Part shown: positions 1 through 8,197 of the stretch, one piece after another
How positions within the stretch are numbered: position 1 is the stretch's first letter
Layout: each line of letters starts with the position of its first letter
Assembly: GCF_038049935.1 (NCBI RefSeq)
Contig: NZ_CP145886.1
Location: 1,302,001 to 1,366,000 of the forward strand
Origin: Rossellomorea sp. y25
GTDB taxonomy: Bacteria; Bacillota; Bacilli; Bacillales; Bacillaceae_B
DNA: 64,000 nucleotides
Reading direction: 5' to 3'
The notes under the pieces: model-generated
Told to the model about the DNA's origin: nothing
The model's database searches: none
What the model saw: only the letters and a program-made list of their open reading frames with translations
Translations under genes and position numbers: made by a program

Positions 1-417
1 TATGTACATGGAAACCCAGGAAGGAAGCTCATGGTGACTGACGTGTGCCTGCCCATTTCAGAACTGTCCGGTGCCGTGCTGCATGCACGAAAAAGGCTGG
101 AAGAATTAGAGTTGATAGGGGGAATCCTCGGACATGTGGGTGATGGAAATTATCATACATCACTCATGATTGATTTAAACGACCCTGAAGAGGTGAAGAG
201 AGCGGAAATATATAACGAACAAATCGTGGAATATGCCCTTGAACGAAATGGCACATGTACGGGAGAGCATGGTGTAGGAGTCGGAAAGATGAAGTATCAA
301 CAGAGGGAACACGGTGGTGCTTTGCAGGTCATGGAAAAAATCAAGCTGGCCATAGATCCAAATGGAATCTTTAATCCTCATAAACTAGTACATAAAAAGA
401 AGGAGGAAAAAAAATGA
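1..417 (+). CDS. FAD-linked oxidase (GlcD/D-lactate dehydrogenase type), C-terminal part
   Basis: The reading frame is open from base 1, so the gene begins outside the window; 138 residues are visible. They match the C-terminal domain of FAD-dependent 2-hydroxyacid oxidases such as glycolate oxidase subunit GlcD and D-lactate dehydrogenase. The hallmark motifs are GHVGDGNYH (visible residues 44-52) and TGEHGVG (87-93), which line the substrate and flavin site in this family. The protein would oxidise a 2-hydroxyacid to a 2-oxoacid in the cytoplasm or at the membrane face. Its stop overlaps the start of the next gene by ATGA, so the two are translationally coupled, suggesting the transporter moves the substrate or product. 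The exact substrate cannot be told from this fragment. Confidence 0.88.
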   Translation, partial: YVHGNPGRKLMVTDVCLPISELSGAVLHARKRLEELELIGGILGHVGDGNYHTSLMIDLNDPEEVKRAEIYNEQIVEYALERNGTCTGEHGVGVGKMKYQQREHGGALQVMEKIKLAIDPNGIFNPHKLVHKKKEEKK

Positions 418-1397
418 AACTTCTCGAAACGATCAGTAATCTGGCAGGAAAGTATTTCGCTATTTGGGTCATCCTCGTAGCGGCGGTAGCCTATTTTGTT
501 CCTGCTCCTTTCCTCCCTTTGGGTGGCTATATAACGATTCTATTAGGTGTTGTGATGTTCGGTATGGGACTTACGTTAAAGCCCGTTGACTTTCAGCTGG
601 TTCTTAAGAAGCCGTTGCCTGTCATCACTGGAGTAATGGCCCAATTTATCATCATGCCGTTAGGTGCCCTATTGATAGCGTATATACTGAATCTACCGAA
701 TGAATTAGCCGCCGGATTAGTATTATTGGGGTCGGTTCCTGGTGGGACAGCATCCAATGTCATGGTGTATCTGGCAAAAGGGAATCTGGCATTATCTGTT
801 GCCATGACATCACTATCAACATTACTGGCCCCCATTGCGACTCCGCTGATTTTATTCGCTTTGGCAGGTCAGTGGCTGCCTGTCGATCCGATTGCCATGT
901 TTCTCTCCATCGTTCAAGTGATCATCATTCCAATCACTCTTGGGTTAGTCATTCGTAAACTATTCCCGAGCACAGTGGAAAAAAGTTTAAATGTCATTCC
1001 GTTGATTTCAGTATTGGCGATCATTATTATTGTATCGGCGGTCGTTTCTGCAAATGTCAATAATATCGCAACTTCAGGAGCGATCATTTTTACAGCTGTG
1101 ATCCTGCATAACCTATTTGGACTTGGACTGGGATATGGCACGGGAGCCCTGATGAAATTAGATGAAAGTAAGCGGAGAGCGATTTCGATTGAAGTCGGGA
1201 TGCAAAATTCCGGACTTGGGGTGGCACTGGCCACTGCCCACTTTGGACCGCTGGCGGCATTACCAAGTGTCATTGCGGCCGTATGGCATAATATTTCAGG
1301 ACCGATTCTTGCGACGTTTTGGAGTAAGAAACCTGTGAAGGAAGAGATAGAGGAGGAATTTGTGCCTCGGGCAGCTAGTCCGAATGCAAGGTTATGA
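414..1397 (+). CDS. Bile acid:sodium symporter (BASS) family transporter
   Basis: A 327-residue integral membrane protein with about nine or ten hydrophobic segments, starting in an ATGA overlap with the upstream oxidase gene; AGGAGG lies just before the ATG. The motif GSVPGGTASNVM at residues 106-117 is characteristic of the BASS/SBF fold, where it lies in the crossover region that binds sodium. Bacterial and plant members carry organic anions such as pantoate, pyruvate or 2-oxoacids rather than bile acids. Coupling to a 2-hydroxyacid oxidase gene makes a 2-hydroxy- or 2-oxoacid the most plausible substrate; that is inference. A strong hairpin follows the stop codon. Confidence 0.85.
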   Translation: MKLLETISNLAGKYFAIWVILVAAVAYFVPAPFLPLGGYITILLGVVMFGMGLTLKPVDFQLVLKKPLPVITGVMAQFIIMPLGALLIAYILNLPNELAAGLVLLGSVPGGTASNVMVYLAKGNLALSVAMTSLSTLLAPIATPLILFALAGQWLPVDPIAMFLSIVQVIIIPITLGLVIRKLFPSTVEKSLNVIPLISVLAIIIIVSAVVSANVNNIATSGAIIFTAVILHNLFGLGLGYGTGALMKLDESKRRAISIEVGMQNSGLGVALATAHFGPLAALPSVIAAVWHNISGPILATFWSKKPVKEEIEEEFVPRAASPNARL

Positions 1398-1472
1398 AAA
1401 CGATAAGACTTGATATGGTTGAAGTGAAAAAACATGATTTTCTCATTTTTTAAGAGATTGAGGCAGTAGGGG

Positions 1473-1509
1473 AAAAGGACTGATCCACTTTGAGTGGACC
1501 AGTCCTTTT
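1473..1509. terminator. Bidirectional hairpin between convergent genes
   Basis: An AAAAGGACTG...CAGTCCTTTT inverted repeat with a 3-base loop (about 17 paired positions, one mismatch) lies between two genes that converge. Short A and T tracts flank it, so it could stop transcription from both sides. Confidence 0.7.
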
Positions 1510-1561
1510 CAAATGAAAATATTCCTAACTATTTTCTGAGCATCAACTTTAAAAAAGTTCC

Positions 1562-2878
1562 TTAATACAAGAATAGCAATAAGATGGTAGTAATAACTCC
1601 AACCCAGATAGCCAGTAAGAAGCAGTAGCCCATGATATGTCTAATATGAAGTCCAACAATACTCAATATTGGAAGCGCCCAGAATGGCTGAATCAGGTTC
1701 GTCCATGCATCTCCCCAGCCAACGGCCATTGCAATCGTTGAAGGATCAACCCCTAACTTCATTCCTGCTGGAACCTGTAAAGGACCTTGTAATGCCCATT
1801 GACCTCCACCCGAAGGAGCTAAAATATTTACAACCCCTGCCGACCAATAAGTAAAGACATCAAAGGTTTCCTTATTTGCAATGGATGTCATACCATCAAT
1901 GATGGTTTGACCCAATCCGGAACTTGAAAGAACGGCTATGATCCCGGCGTAGAATGGGAATTGCAAGATAATCGGAGAAGTTGAACCAACAGCCTCTTTA
2001 AAAGCATTCCCAAACTGTCCAAGTGAACGGTGAAGGATAAGGCCCAGTGAAAGAAATAAGATATTAATGATATTCAAGTCCAAATCTCTTCCGATCACGA
2101 ATTCATTTATCACATAAATTAATCCAACAATACCTGTTACAATACCTAATACGGGCGTTTGTTCAAGTTTAAGAGCAGGTGTATCCGCTTCTTGTGATGA
2201 GGTTTCTGTTTTCAAAGAAACTTCTTTTTCCTGATAAGGTTTAATGTTTGTTTTAGGAGCCATGAGGCAAATGACGATAGGCATAGTAACAAATAAGACA
2301 GCAAAAATAATGAGAGTGGAAGGATTGAATATGGTCTCTGAAGTAGGGATTACACCCATCACATCTGCTAAGAAATGATCTTTTGTAGCAACAGTTAAAC
2401 CGATTGAACTTGATAAACCAGCGGTGTAAAGGACAGTTGGTGAATAGGCTGCTGCAACAAGGAGAGGAAAGTGTGCATCCTGATTTCGCTTACCTACCTC
2501 ACGTACAAAAATAGCCCCAACCACAACCGCAAGTCCCCAGTTAATATAATAGGCGAAAGCAGATACCACAAACGTAAGAACATAAGCTTTAGTAGGAGTA
2601 TTTGCGAGTCCTGCTACTGATGCCAGTCCTTTTTTAACAACGGGTACAGCTGCTAATACCATCCCGGTAAGTAAAAGGAGAACCATCTGCATGGTAAACG
2701 TAAGGTAAACCCAAAATCCATCTCCAAAGGATTTAACGAGGGTAATGGGTTCTTCAGGGTTCGTAATAAATCCAACTATGAAAACAAATAAAGTAAGGAG
2801 AACTGCAATGACAAAAGCATCTGGCAAGTAACGCTGTACAACTCTTGAGACTCGATCTGCAATGGAAGATAACATCAT
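1562..2878 (-). CDS. atoE: Short-chain fatty acid transporter, AtoE family
   Basis: A 438-residue membrane protein with about ten to twelve hydrophobic segments. The N-terminus (MLSSIADRVSRVVQRYLPDAFV) and the central stretch with many glycines and prolines (NILAPSGGGQWALQGP) are typical of AtoE, which imports acetoacetate or butyrate-like short-chain fatty acids in bacteria with the ato pathway. No ato catabolic genes are visible nearby. The start is supported by AAAGGAG seven bases upstream. A perfect 7-bp inverted repeat lies just upstream (2900-2919) and may be an operator. A hydrophilic insert near residues 215-240 is probably a cytoplasmic loop. Confidence 0.85.
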   Translation of the reverse strand: MMLSSIADRVSRVVQRYLPDAFVIAVLLTLFVFIVGFITNPEEPITLVKSFGDGFWVYLTFTMQMVLLLLTGMVLAAVPVVKKGLASVAGLANTPTKAYVLTFVVSAFAYYINWGLAVVVGAIFVREVGKRNQDAHFPLLVAAAYSPTVLYTAGLSSSIGLTVATKDHFLADVMGVIPTSETIFNPSTLIIFAVLFVTMPIVICLMAPKTNIKPYQEKEVSLKTETSSQEADTPALKLEQTPVLGIVTGIVGLIYVINEFVIGRDLDLNIINILFLSLGLILHRSLGQFGNAFKEAVGSTSPIILQFPFYAGIIAVLSSSGLGQTIIDGMTSIANKETFDVFTYWSAGVVNILAPSGGGQWALQGPLQVPAGMKLGVDPSTIAMAVGWGDAWTNLIQPFWALPILSIVGLHIRHIMGYCFLLAIWVGVITTILLLFLY

Positions 2879-2899
2879 AACAACTCCTTTCGGTGGTTG

Positions 2900-2919
2900 T
2901 TACATTATATTGAATGTAA
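2900..2919 (-). promoter_or_regulatory. Palindrome upstream of atoE, candidate operator
   Basis: TTACATT and AATGTAA form a perfect 7-bp inverted repeat separated by six bases, ending about 22 bases before the atoE start. The spacing suits a dimeric repressor. It does not fit a Bacillus regulator site that I can name, and it may instead be part of an A/T-rich promoter. Confidence 0.4.
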
Positions 2920-3010
2920 AATAAATACATGTCCCTAATCAAAAATAAAAGGAAATTGCAGGTTTCTACATAACAGTAGTTAACTTCTAGGCAGAGAGAG
3001 ACTGGTAAAG

Positions 3011-3102
3011 AGGGACGGACCTCCACGCATCTCCTAAAACACACAAAAGCCCATTCCTATCACATTCTTCTATCAAAATAGCATACCCCAAGGTCCGTCC
3101 CT
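3011..3102. repeat. Split AGGGACGGACCT / AGGTCCGTCCCT inverted pair
   Basis: Two perfect 12-bp inverted arms (3011-3022 and 3091-3102) flank 68 bases of A/T-rich sequence with no gene. The same arm sequence occurs as tight hairpins at 42915-42937 and 43735-43767, so it is a dispersed short intergenic element. Confidence 0.65.
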
Positions 3103-3121
3103 AAAGCCTCTTAACCCAATC

Positions 3122-4129
3122 TTATTTCTTCAACAATAAATACATAAAGTAAGGAGCCCCAATCAGAGCGATCATGATCCCGGCTGGAATGCCATCGGGT
3201 TCCAGGATATTACGACCGACTGTGTCAGCGAGTAATAATAGCCATCCGCCAAGCAGTATGGCAATCGGGATGAACATTTGATTCCGTGGTCCGACCAATG
3301 CTTTGGCGATATGGGGAGCCATTAATCCGATAAAGGCGATTCCACCTGTAACGGACACAGCTGATGCGGCTAAGGCAACAGCTACCATCAGCATGATGAA
3401 ACGTTCACGGTTGATGGAAACTCCTACACCGACAGAGACTGGTTCACTTAATCCAAGAAGATTCAGCATCTGGGATTTATAGAGGGCAAATGGAATCAGA
3501 ATCACGAGCCACGGTAGAAGCGCCCAGATGAACGGCCAGTCTGACCCCCAGATATTCCCCGCCAGCCACATGGCAATGAAATCCACTTTAGCCCGTTCCG
3601 CACTGGAGATGAGAATGATCATGAGTCCCGACAGAGCCATGGAGAATCCGACCCCTACTAAGACCAACCTGACGGGCTGAATCCCATTCCGCTTACTATA
3701 CGAAAACATATAGATGAGGCAGGCTGTAAGAAGAGCTCCTGCGAAAGCAACAATCGGCAGCAGATATGCAAATGAACCGGCATCTATCGGGAAAAATAAG
3801 AAGAAGATGGCGATGGAAACCCCTGCCCCGGAATTGATTCCGATAATACCTGGATCCGCTAAGTCATTACGTGTGATACTTTGTAAAATGCAACCGGAAA
3901 GGGCCAGGGCCATCCCGGCCAAAATCGTAATGATGATTCTGGGTAAACGAATGGAAAATAGGATGAATTCTTCTTTGAATGACCCTTCACCTAAAATAGT
4001 AGGCAGTAGACGATCATATGAAACAGAAGAATAGCCCAGTCCAATACTAATAAATGTTGTTGCTGCGATAAGGATTAGTAGTCCAATAAGAAGTAATCGT
4101 TGTTTTTTGATCAAATCCGGATGTATCAT
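3122..4129 (-). CDS. Iron-siderophore ABC permease, FecCD family (second permease)
   Basis: A 335-residue FecCD-type permease with about nine or ten membrane segments and the family signature GxxLxxxGxxxQxxxRNxLADPGIxGI visible as SGCILQSITRNDLADPGIIG near residues 79-98. Family members pair with a second permease and an ATPase to pull iron siderophores through the cytoplasmic membrane. Its ATG shares one base with the TGA of the upstream permease (TGATG), indicating translational coupling. It is last in a four-gene operon with a lipoprotein and an ATPase. The arrangement resembles YfiZ/YfhA of B. subtilis (schizokinen and arthrobactin uptake), but the siderophore is not certain. Confidence 0.9.
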   Translation of the reverse strand: MIHPDLIKKQRLLLIGLLILIAATTFISIGLGYSSVSYDRLLPTILGEGSFKEEFILFSIRLPRIIITILAGMALALSGCILQSITRNDLADPGIIGINSGAGVSIAIFFLFFPIDAGSFAYLLPIVAFAGALLTACLIYMFSYSKRNGIQPVRLVLVGVGFSMALSGLMIILISSAERAKVDFIAMWLAGNIWGSDWPFIWALLPWLVILIPFALYKSQMLNLLGLSEPVSVGVGVSINRERFIMLMVAVALAASAVSVTGGIAFIGLMAPHIAKALVGPRNQMFIPIAILLGGWLLLLADTVGRNILEPDGIPAGIMIALIGAPYFMYLLLKK

Positions 4130-5133
4130 CAGAAGCCTTTCCCTCCTTTATGCACGATAAATAGGAAGAAAGGTAAGCCCATCATCGCGACGATCGCTGC
4201 CACAGGTGTTTCGTATGGGGTGTTGATTGTTCGGCCGAGCGTATCTGCGAGCAACATGAATGTTGCTCCAAACAGGGTGGAGATGGGGATGATCAAGCGG
4301 TAATCTGTCCCAACCACAGCCCGGACAATATGGGGGATCATCAAGCCGATGAATACCATATTCCCGACAAGGGCAACGGCAGCCCCTGCAAGTAGAACGA
4401 TCACGATAAAGAGGATGGTTTTCACAAAGGCCGTACGTTGACCCAATCCGACGGCAACTTCCTCATTTAAACTTAGTATCGTTAGTTGTCTGGATAAAAA
4501 GATTGAAACCACGATACCGAATAAAATAAATGGAACAATCACTTGAAGCTGATTCCAGGTTGTCCCGATCATTCCACCGGCCGTCCACATTGACACATCT
4601 TTGGAAAGCTTAAAATAGAGACCGACTCCTTCAGAAATGGCAAATAAAAAGGCGGAAACGGCAGCACCGGCCAATACAATTCTAAAGGGAGAGAAGCCGC
4701 CCCGTTTCATTGAGCTGATGCCAAATACCAACAATGCCCCAACAGCAGAGCCGATGAAGCAAGCAATCATAATGCCGTAGTAGCTGATGGAAGGAAAAAA
4801 GGCAAGAGCAACGGCTAATGCTGCGTTTGCTCCCGCTGTCAATCCAAGTAACCCCGGGTCTGCAAGGGGATTTCGCGTCATGCCCTGCATGATGGCTCCC
4901 GATACGGCTAAAGAAGCTCCAACAACAATGGCAGCAACTTCCCTGGGGAAGCGGATCTCCCTCAGGATGGTTACCTTATCTCCGTCACCGGCAGGAGTCA
5001 ATGCAAGCCATACGTCCTTCACAGTTGTTTCCGCAGCCCCATACACCACAGATATAAGAAAAGCAGCAACAAATAAGAAGGTGGCCCCGATTAATTTATA
5101 AAAAAATGGAATTCGCTGATTTTGAGTTTTCAT
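4129..5133 (-). CDS. Iron-siderophore ABC permease, FecCD family (first permease)
   Basis: A roughly 334-residue FecCD permease with the family motif SGAIMQGMTRNPLADPGLLG near residues 80-99 and about ten membrane segments. It should form a heterodimer with the adjacent permease. The ATG at 5133 is preferred; a TTG two codons upstream (5139) is possible, and neither has a strong ribosome site, which suggests lower translation than the binding protein. A stem-loop separates it from the binding-protein gene upstream. Function in hydroxamate or citrate-hydroxamate siderophore import is inferred from operon content and the Fur box at the operon head. Confidence 0.88.
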   Translation of the reverse strand: MKTQNQRIPFFYKLIGATFLFVAAFLISVVYGAAETTVKDVWLALTPAGDGDKVTILREIRFPREVAAIVVGASLAVSGAIMQGMTRNPLADPGLLGLTAGANAALAVALAFFPSISYYGIMIACFIGSAVGALLVFGISSMKRGGFSPFRIVLAGAAVSAFLFAISEGVGLYFKLSKDVSMWTAGGMIGTTWNQLQVIVPFILFGIVVSIFLSRQLTILSLNEEVAVGLGQRTAFVKTILFIVIVLLAGAAVALVGNMVFIGLMIPHIVRAVVGTDYRLIIPISTLFGATFMLLADTLGRTINTPYETPVAAIVAMMGLPFFLFIVHKGGKGF

Positions 5134-5166
5134 AATCAATCATCTTTTCTTTATTGGAGTAGAAAG

Positions 5167-5197
5167 AAAGGGCATTCTTGTGATAAGAATCCCCTTT
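5167..5197 (-). other. Intercistronic stem-loop after the siderophore-binding protein gene
   Basis: AAAGGG-C-ATTCTT and AAGAAT-C-CCCTTT form a 12-bp stem with one C-C mismatch and a five-base loop, placed between the binding-protein stop and the permease start. There is no T-tract, so it looks like an mRNA 3'-end protector or partial attenuator rather than a full terminator. Confidence 0.6.
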
Positions 5198-5202
5198 ACA
5201 AA

Positions 5203-6132
5203 TTAGTTGCCTAGAAATTTCTCTTTGAAGAAATCCAACTGGTAATCAAGTGTTAATGGATCATTAAAGTAGAATTCCATCATGTTCACTTCATATACTT
5301 GATTGTTCTTAACAGCAGGAATGTTTTTGTATGTTTCTGTTTCCATGAATGAGTTATCTGCTTTCGGATCTTTGCTTATAATCAGATAATCTCCGGCATA
5401 CTCAGGCATAACCTCTGTTGAAAGAGCGAAATATCCAGGTTCCAACGCTTGTTCTTTTACTTTTTCAGGCATCTTCAGGTCCATTTCCTGATAAAGGATC
5501 TCCGTACCGCGACCCCAGTTGTTTCCATAAACGTATAATTGCTTATTGAAGCTTTCAATAACGGAAACGGTTGTATCTTCTCCAATTTTCGCTTTGATGT
5601 CTTCTCCTGCAGTCTGGGCACGCTTCTTGAAGTCATCCACCCATTCTGTCGCTTCTTTTTCTTTATTTAGTAGTTTGCCAATTTCGATGTGCTGCGTTAA
5701 ATAGTCTACTTTTCCATAAGTGTATGTAACAGTAGGGGCAATTTCATTTAACTTATCGACATTTTTAATATTGGATAGACCGATGATTAAATCAGGATCA
5801 AGCTCAATGATTTTCTCCAAGCTTTCGTCGGTTACTTCTTCCACATCTTTTAATTCCTTATCCCAACGAGGATTCATTTTTGACCATGAGTCCACACCTA
5901 CAACATTCACATCAAGTGCCATGACGTTACCGGCAAATGAGGATAGGACGACTACGCGCTGTGGATCTGCCGGTACTTCAACAGGTCCATTTTCTGATTG
6001 ATAGGTGATGGTATCAGAAGATTTGTTTTCTTTTTCTTTTGAGTCCGAGCCATCTTCTTTCGTAGAGCTGTTGCCGCAGGCACTAACGAGCAGCACTAAC
6101 AGCAGAGTAAACGGGATGAGCCATTTCTTCAT
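5203..6132 (-). CDS. Siderophore-binding lipoprotein of ABC importer (YfiY/FhuD-like)
   Basis: A 309-residue secreted lipoprotein: basic start MKKW, hydrophobic segment, then lipobox VSAC with the acylated cysteine at residue 19, followed by a Ser/Asp/Lys/Glu-rich linker. The mature part has the PeripBP_2 (helical-backbone) pattern, including DPQRVVVLSSFAGNVMALDV and ELDPDLIIGLSN, typical of iron-siderophore binders. It captures ferric siderophore at the outer face and delivers it to the two permeases. The start has AAAAGGAG upstream and lies 50 bases inside the end of the ATPase gene. Closest B. subtilis counterpart appears to be YfiY, but assignment of the ligand is inference. Confidence 0.9.
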   Translation of the reverse strand: MKKWLIPFTLLLVLLVSACGNSSTKEDGSDSKEKENKSSDTITYQSENGPVEVPADPQRVVVLSSFAGNVMALDVNVVGVDSWSKMNPRWDKELKDVEEVTDESLEKIIELDPDLIIGLSNIKNVDKLNEIAPTVTYTYGKVDYLTQHIEIGKLLNKEKEATEWVDDFKKRAQTAGEDIKAKIGEDTTVSVIESFNKQLYVYGNNWGRGTEILYQEMDLKMPEKVKEQALEPGYFALSTEVMPEYAGDYLIISKDPKADNSFMETETYKNIPAVKNNQVYEVNMMEFYFNDPLTLDYQLDFFKEKFLGN

Positions 6133-6928
6133 GTTGATCTTCTCCTTTTAATAGATTATATGTGTAACACATTGGCTTGTTTGTTCGAGGATCTCTACCT
6201 ATCTCAGCGTCGATTTGGAATACTTTTTTCAGGACCTCATGGGTGATGACTTCCTCACAATTTCCTGCTTTCACGATTTCTCCTTCTTTTAAAGCAACGA
6301 TATAGTCGGCAAATCGTGCAGCTTGATTTAAATCATGGAGGACCATCACAATGGTGCGTTCCTGTTCTCTATTCAGCTTCTGTAGAAGTTCCAGTACTTC
6401 CAGCTGGTGAGCCATATCTAAATATGTAGTCGGTTCATCAAGGAAGATGATATCTGTTTCCTGGGCAAGAGCCATGGCAATCCAGACGCGTTGTCGCTGA
6501 CCGCCTGATAAGGCATCGACTTCCCTGTACTTAAACTCCAGGGTACCTGTCACTTCAAGCGCCCAGTTGATGACATCATAATCTTTCTTCGATAGACGGC
6601 CCATTCCTTTTTGATGAGGGAAACGACCATATGAAACCAATTCTCCTACCGTCAGTCCACTGGCACTCTCAGGAGTTTGCGGAAGAATCGCCATCTTCTT
6701 CGCTAATTCCTTTGTATTGCCTTTAAAAATGTTTTCACCATCTAACAGGACGTTACCGGAATGATGGGGGATGATACGGGTAATCGCTTTCAGTAAAGTC
6801 GATTTTCCACAACCATTCGAACCAATGATCGTTGTGATTTTTTTATCAGGGATGTCCACGCTTAAGTTTTTCACGATGAGGCGTTCACCGTAGCCAATGT
6901 TTAATTCGTTTGTATAGAGGCGAACCAT
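6083..6928 (-). CDS. Siderophore ABC transporter ATP-binding protein (FhuC/YusV-like)
   Basis: A 281-residue ABC ATPase: Walker A GSNGCGKST near residues 37-45, signature LSGGQRQR near 142-149, Walker B IIFLDEPT, and switch histidine in VLHDLNQA. It energises the two downstream permeases. The start is fixed by GGAGG seven bases upstream. Its last 16 or so codons run into the binding-protein gene, an unusually long 50-base overlap for an operon of this kind. In B. subtilis the YusV ATPase is encoded apart from its permeases; here it heads the operon directly after a Fur box. Confidence 0.92.
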   Translation of the reverse strand: MVRLYTNELNIGYGERLIVKNLSVDIPDKKITTIIGSNGCGKSTLLKAITRIIPHHSGNVLLDGENIFKGNTKELAKKMAILPQTPESASGLTVGELVSYGRFPHQKGMGRLSKKDYDVINWALEVTGTLEFKYREVDALSGGQRQRVWIAMALAQETDIIFLDEPTTYLDMAHQLEVLELLQKLNREQERTIVMVLHDLNQAARFADYIVALKEGEIVKAGNCEEVITHEVLKKVFQIDAEIGRDPRTNKPMCYTYNLLKGEDQHEEMAHPVYSAVSAAR

Positions 6929-6958
6929 TTTAAGACCTCCGTTTATAGATTAGTAAAG

Positions 6959-6973
6959 TGATAATGATTCTCA
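6959..6973 (-). promoter_or_regulatory. Fur box for the siderophore operon
   Basis: TGATAATGATTCTCA matches the 7-1-7 Fur consensus TGATAATNATTATCA except for one base. It lies about 30 bases upstream of the ATPase start, where ferric-uptake repressor would block the operon promoter in iron-replete cells. Confidence 0.85.
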
Positions 6974-7064
6974 ATCTCGAACAATTAAAATACTATAATC
7001 CTTTTTTACTAATGTCAATAGAAATTTGTATTGTCAAAGCATAAAAAAAGAGGTAGGATGTAAT

Positions 7065-7079
7065 TGAGAATGATAATCA
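7065..7079 (+). promoter_or_regulatory. Fur box for the ferredoxin-NADP reductase gene
   Basis: TGAGAATGATAATCA matches the 7-1-7 Fur consensus with two substitutions and ends 33 bases before the reductase ATG. It is a second box in the divergent region, 106 bases from the siderophore operon box. Confidence 0.82.
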
Positions 7080-7112
7080 ATTATATCTTGGTTGCTCAAG
7101 GAGTGGACGGAA

Positions 7113-8162
7113 ATGGATAATCATGAACTATTTGATGTGACAGTCATTGGGGGAGGTCCAGCGGGACTTTACTCAGCTTTCTATAGTGGACTTAGAGAAA
7201 TGAAAACAAAGATCATCGAGTTTCAACCAACATTGGGTGGAAAGATACATGTGTATCCTGAGAAAATGATTTGGGATGTAGGGGGGCTCACTCCGATTCC
7301 CGGGGCCAAATTAATTGAGCAGCTGGTTCAACAAGGATTGACTTTCGATCCCACTGTCGTCTTAAACGAAAAAGTTGAATCCATTACACGTAATGAAGAA
7401 GGTATCTTTATATTAGAAGGTTCATCAGGTGAAAAGCACTACTCAAAAACGGTCATCATCGCAGTGGGAAGCGGAATCATTAACCCTCAAAAGCTTGATA
7501 TCGAAGGGGCAGAGCGATTTGAAGTTTCTAATTTAAACTACACAGTCAAGTCATTAAAAAGGTTTAAAGATAAGACGGTCATCATTTCAGGTGGAGGGAA
7601 CTCAGCCATCGATTGGGCAAATGAACTAGAACACGTAGCGAAGAAAGTGTATGTTGCCTACCGGAAGGAAGCGTTGAACGGACACGAAGCTCAATGTGCC
7701 CAGCTCATGAACAGTTCGGCCTCCTGCCTGCTCAACACATCGATTACCAAGCTGATTGCGGCCGCAGATCATGAAACCATTGAAAAGGTACAACTGACCA
7801 ATCATCAGACAGGAGAGGTTTCCTATTTACCTATTGATGAAGTAATCATTAATCATGGATATGAAATAGATACATCCCTGCTAAAAAATAGTTCATTGAA
7901 TATCGACATGATCGATCAGTATTACATAGCCGGTACGACAAACAGCGAATCATCGATCGAAGGTCTTTACGCAGCGGGTGACATCTTGAAACATGACGGA
8001 AAGGTAAACTTGATTGCGGGAGCATTCCAGGACGCTGCAAACGCAGTTAATAAAGCGAAGCAATTCATTCAGCCTGAAGCAAATAAAGACGCCATGGTCT
8101 CTTCTCATAACGAAGTATTCAAGAAGAGAAACAAAGAACTGGTCAAGCAGATGATGAAGTAA
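7113..8162 (+). CDS. Ferredoxin--NADP(+) reductase, thioredoxin-reductase-like (YcgT/YumC family)
   Basis: A 349-residue flavoprotein with FAD-binding GGGPAG at residues 13-18, NADP-binding SGGGNSAID near 158-166 and the C-terminal FAD motif YAAGDILKHDGKVNL. It resembles thioredoxin reductase but lacks the CxxC pair, as in Bacillus ferredoxin/flavodoxin-NADP reductases, which move electrons between NADPH and ferredoxin. The ATG at 7113 is chosen because AAGGAG sits nine bases upstream; an in-frame TTG at 7092 has no such site. A Fur box precedes it and the gene diverges from the siderophore operon, as expected for a ycgT-like iron-responsive copy. It may supply electrons for ferric-siderophore reduction (inference). 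Confidence 0.9.
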   Translation: MDNHELFDVTVIGGGPAGLYSAFYSGLREMKTKIIEFQPTLGGKIHVYPEKMIWDVGGLTPIPGAKLIEQLVQQGLTFDPTVVLNEKVESITRNEEGIFILEGSSGEKHYSKTVIIAVGSGIINPQKLDIEGAERFEVSNLNYTVKSLKRFKDKTVIISGGGNSAIDWANELEHVAKKVYVAYRKEALNGHEAQCAQLMNSSASCLLNTSITKLIAAADHETIEKVQLTNHQTGEVSYLPIDEVIINHGYEIDTSLLKNSSLNIDMIDQYYIAGTTNSESSIEGLYAAGDILKHDGKVNLIAGAFQDAANAVNKAKQFIQPEANKDAMVSSHNEVFKKRNKELVKQMMK

Positions 8163-8167
8163 TGAAT

Positions 8168-8197
8168 AAAGCTCTCTCCACATGCGGGGAGAGCTTT
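8168..8197. terminator. Bidirectional terminator
   Basis: AAAGCTCTCTCC and GGGGAGAGCTTT form a 12-bp stem (one G-T pair) with a six-base loop between convergent genes; TTATTTAT follows on the plus strand. It overlaps the stop codon of the minus-strand gene. Confidence 0.8.

Noticed and set aside
914..1435. 173-residue frame antisense to the BASS transporter
   Set aside because: Shadow of a membrane-protein gene, with no ribosome site.
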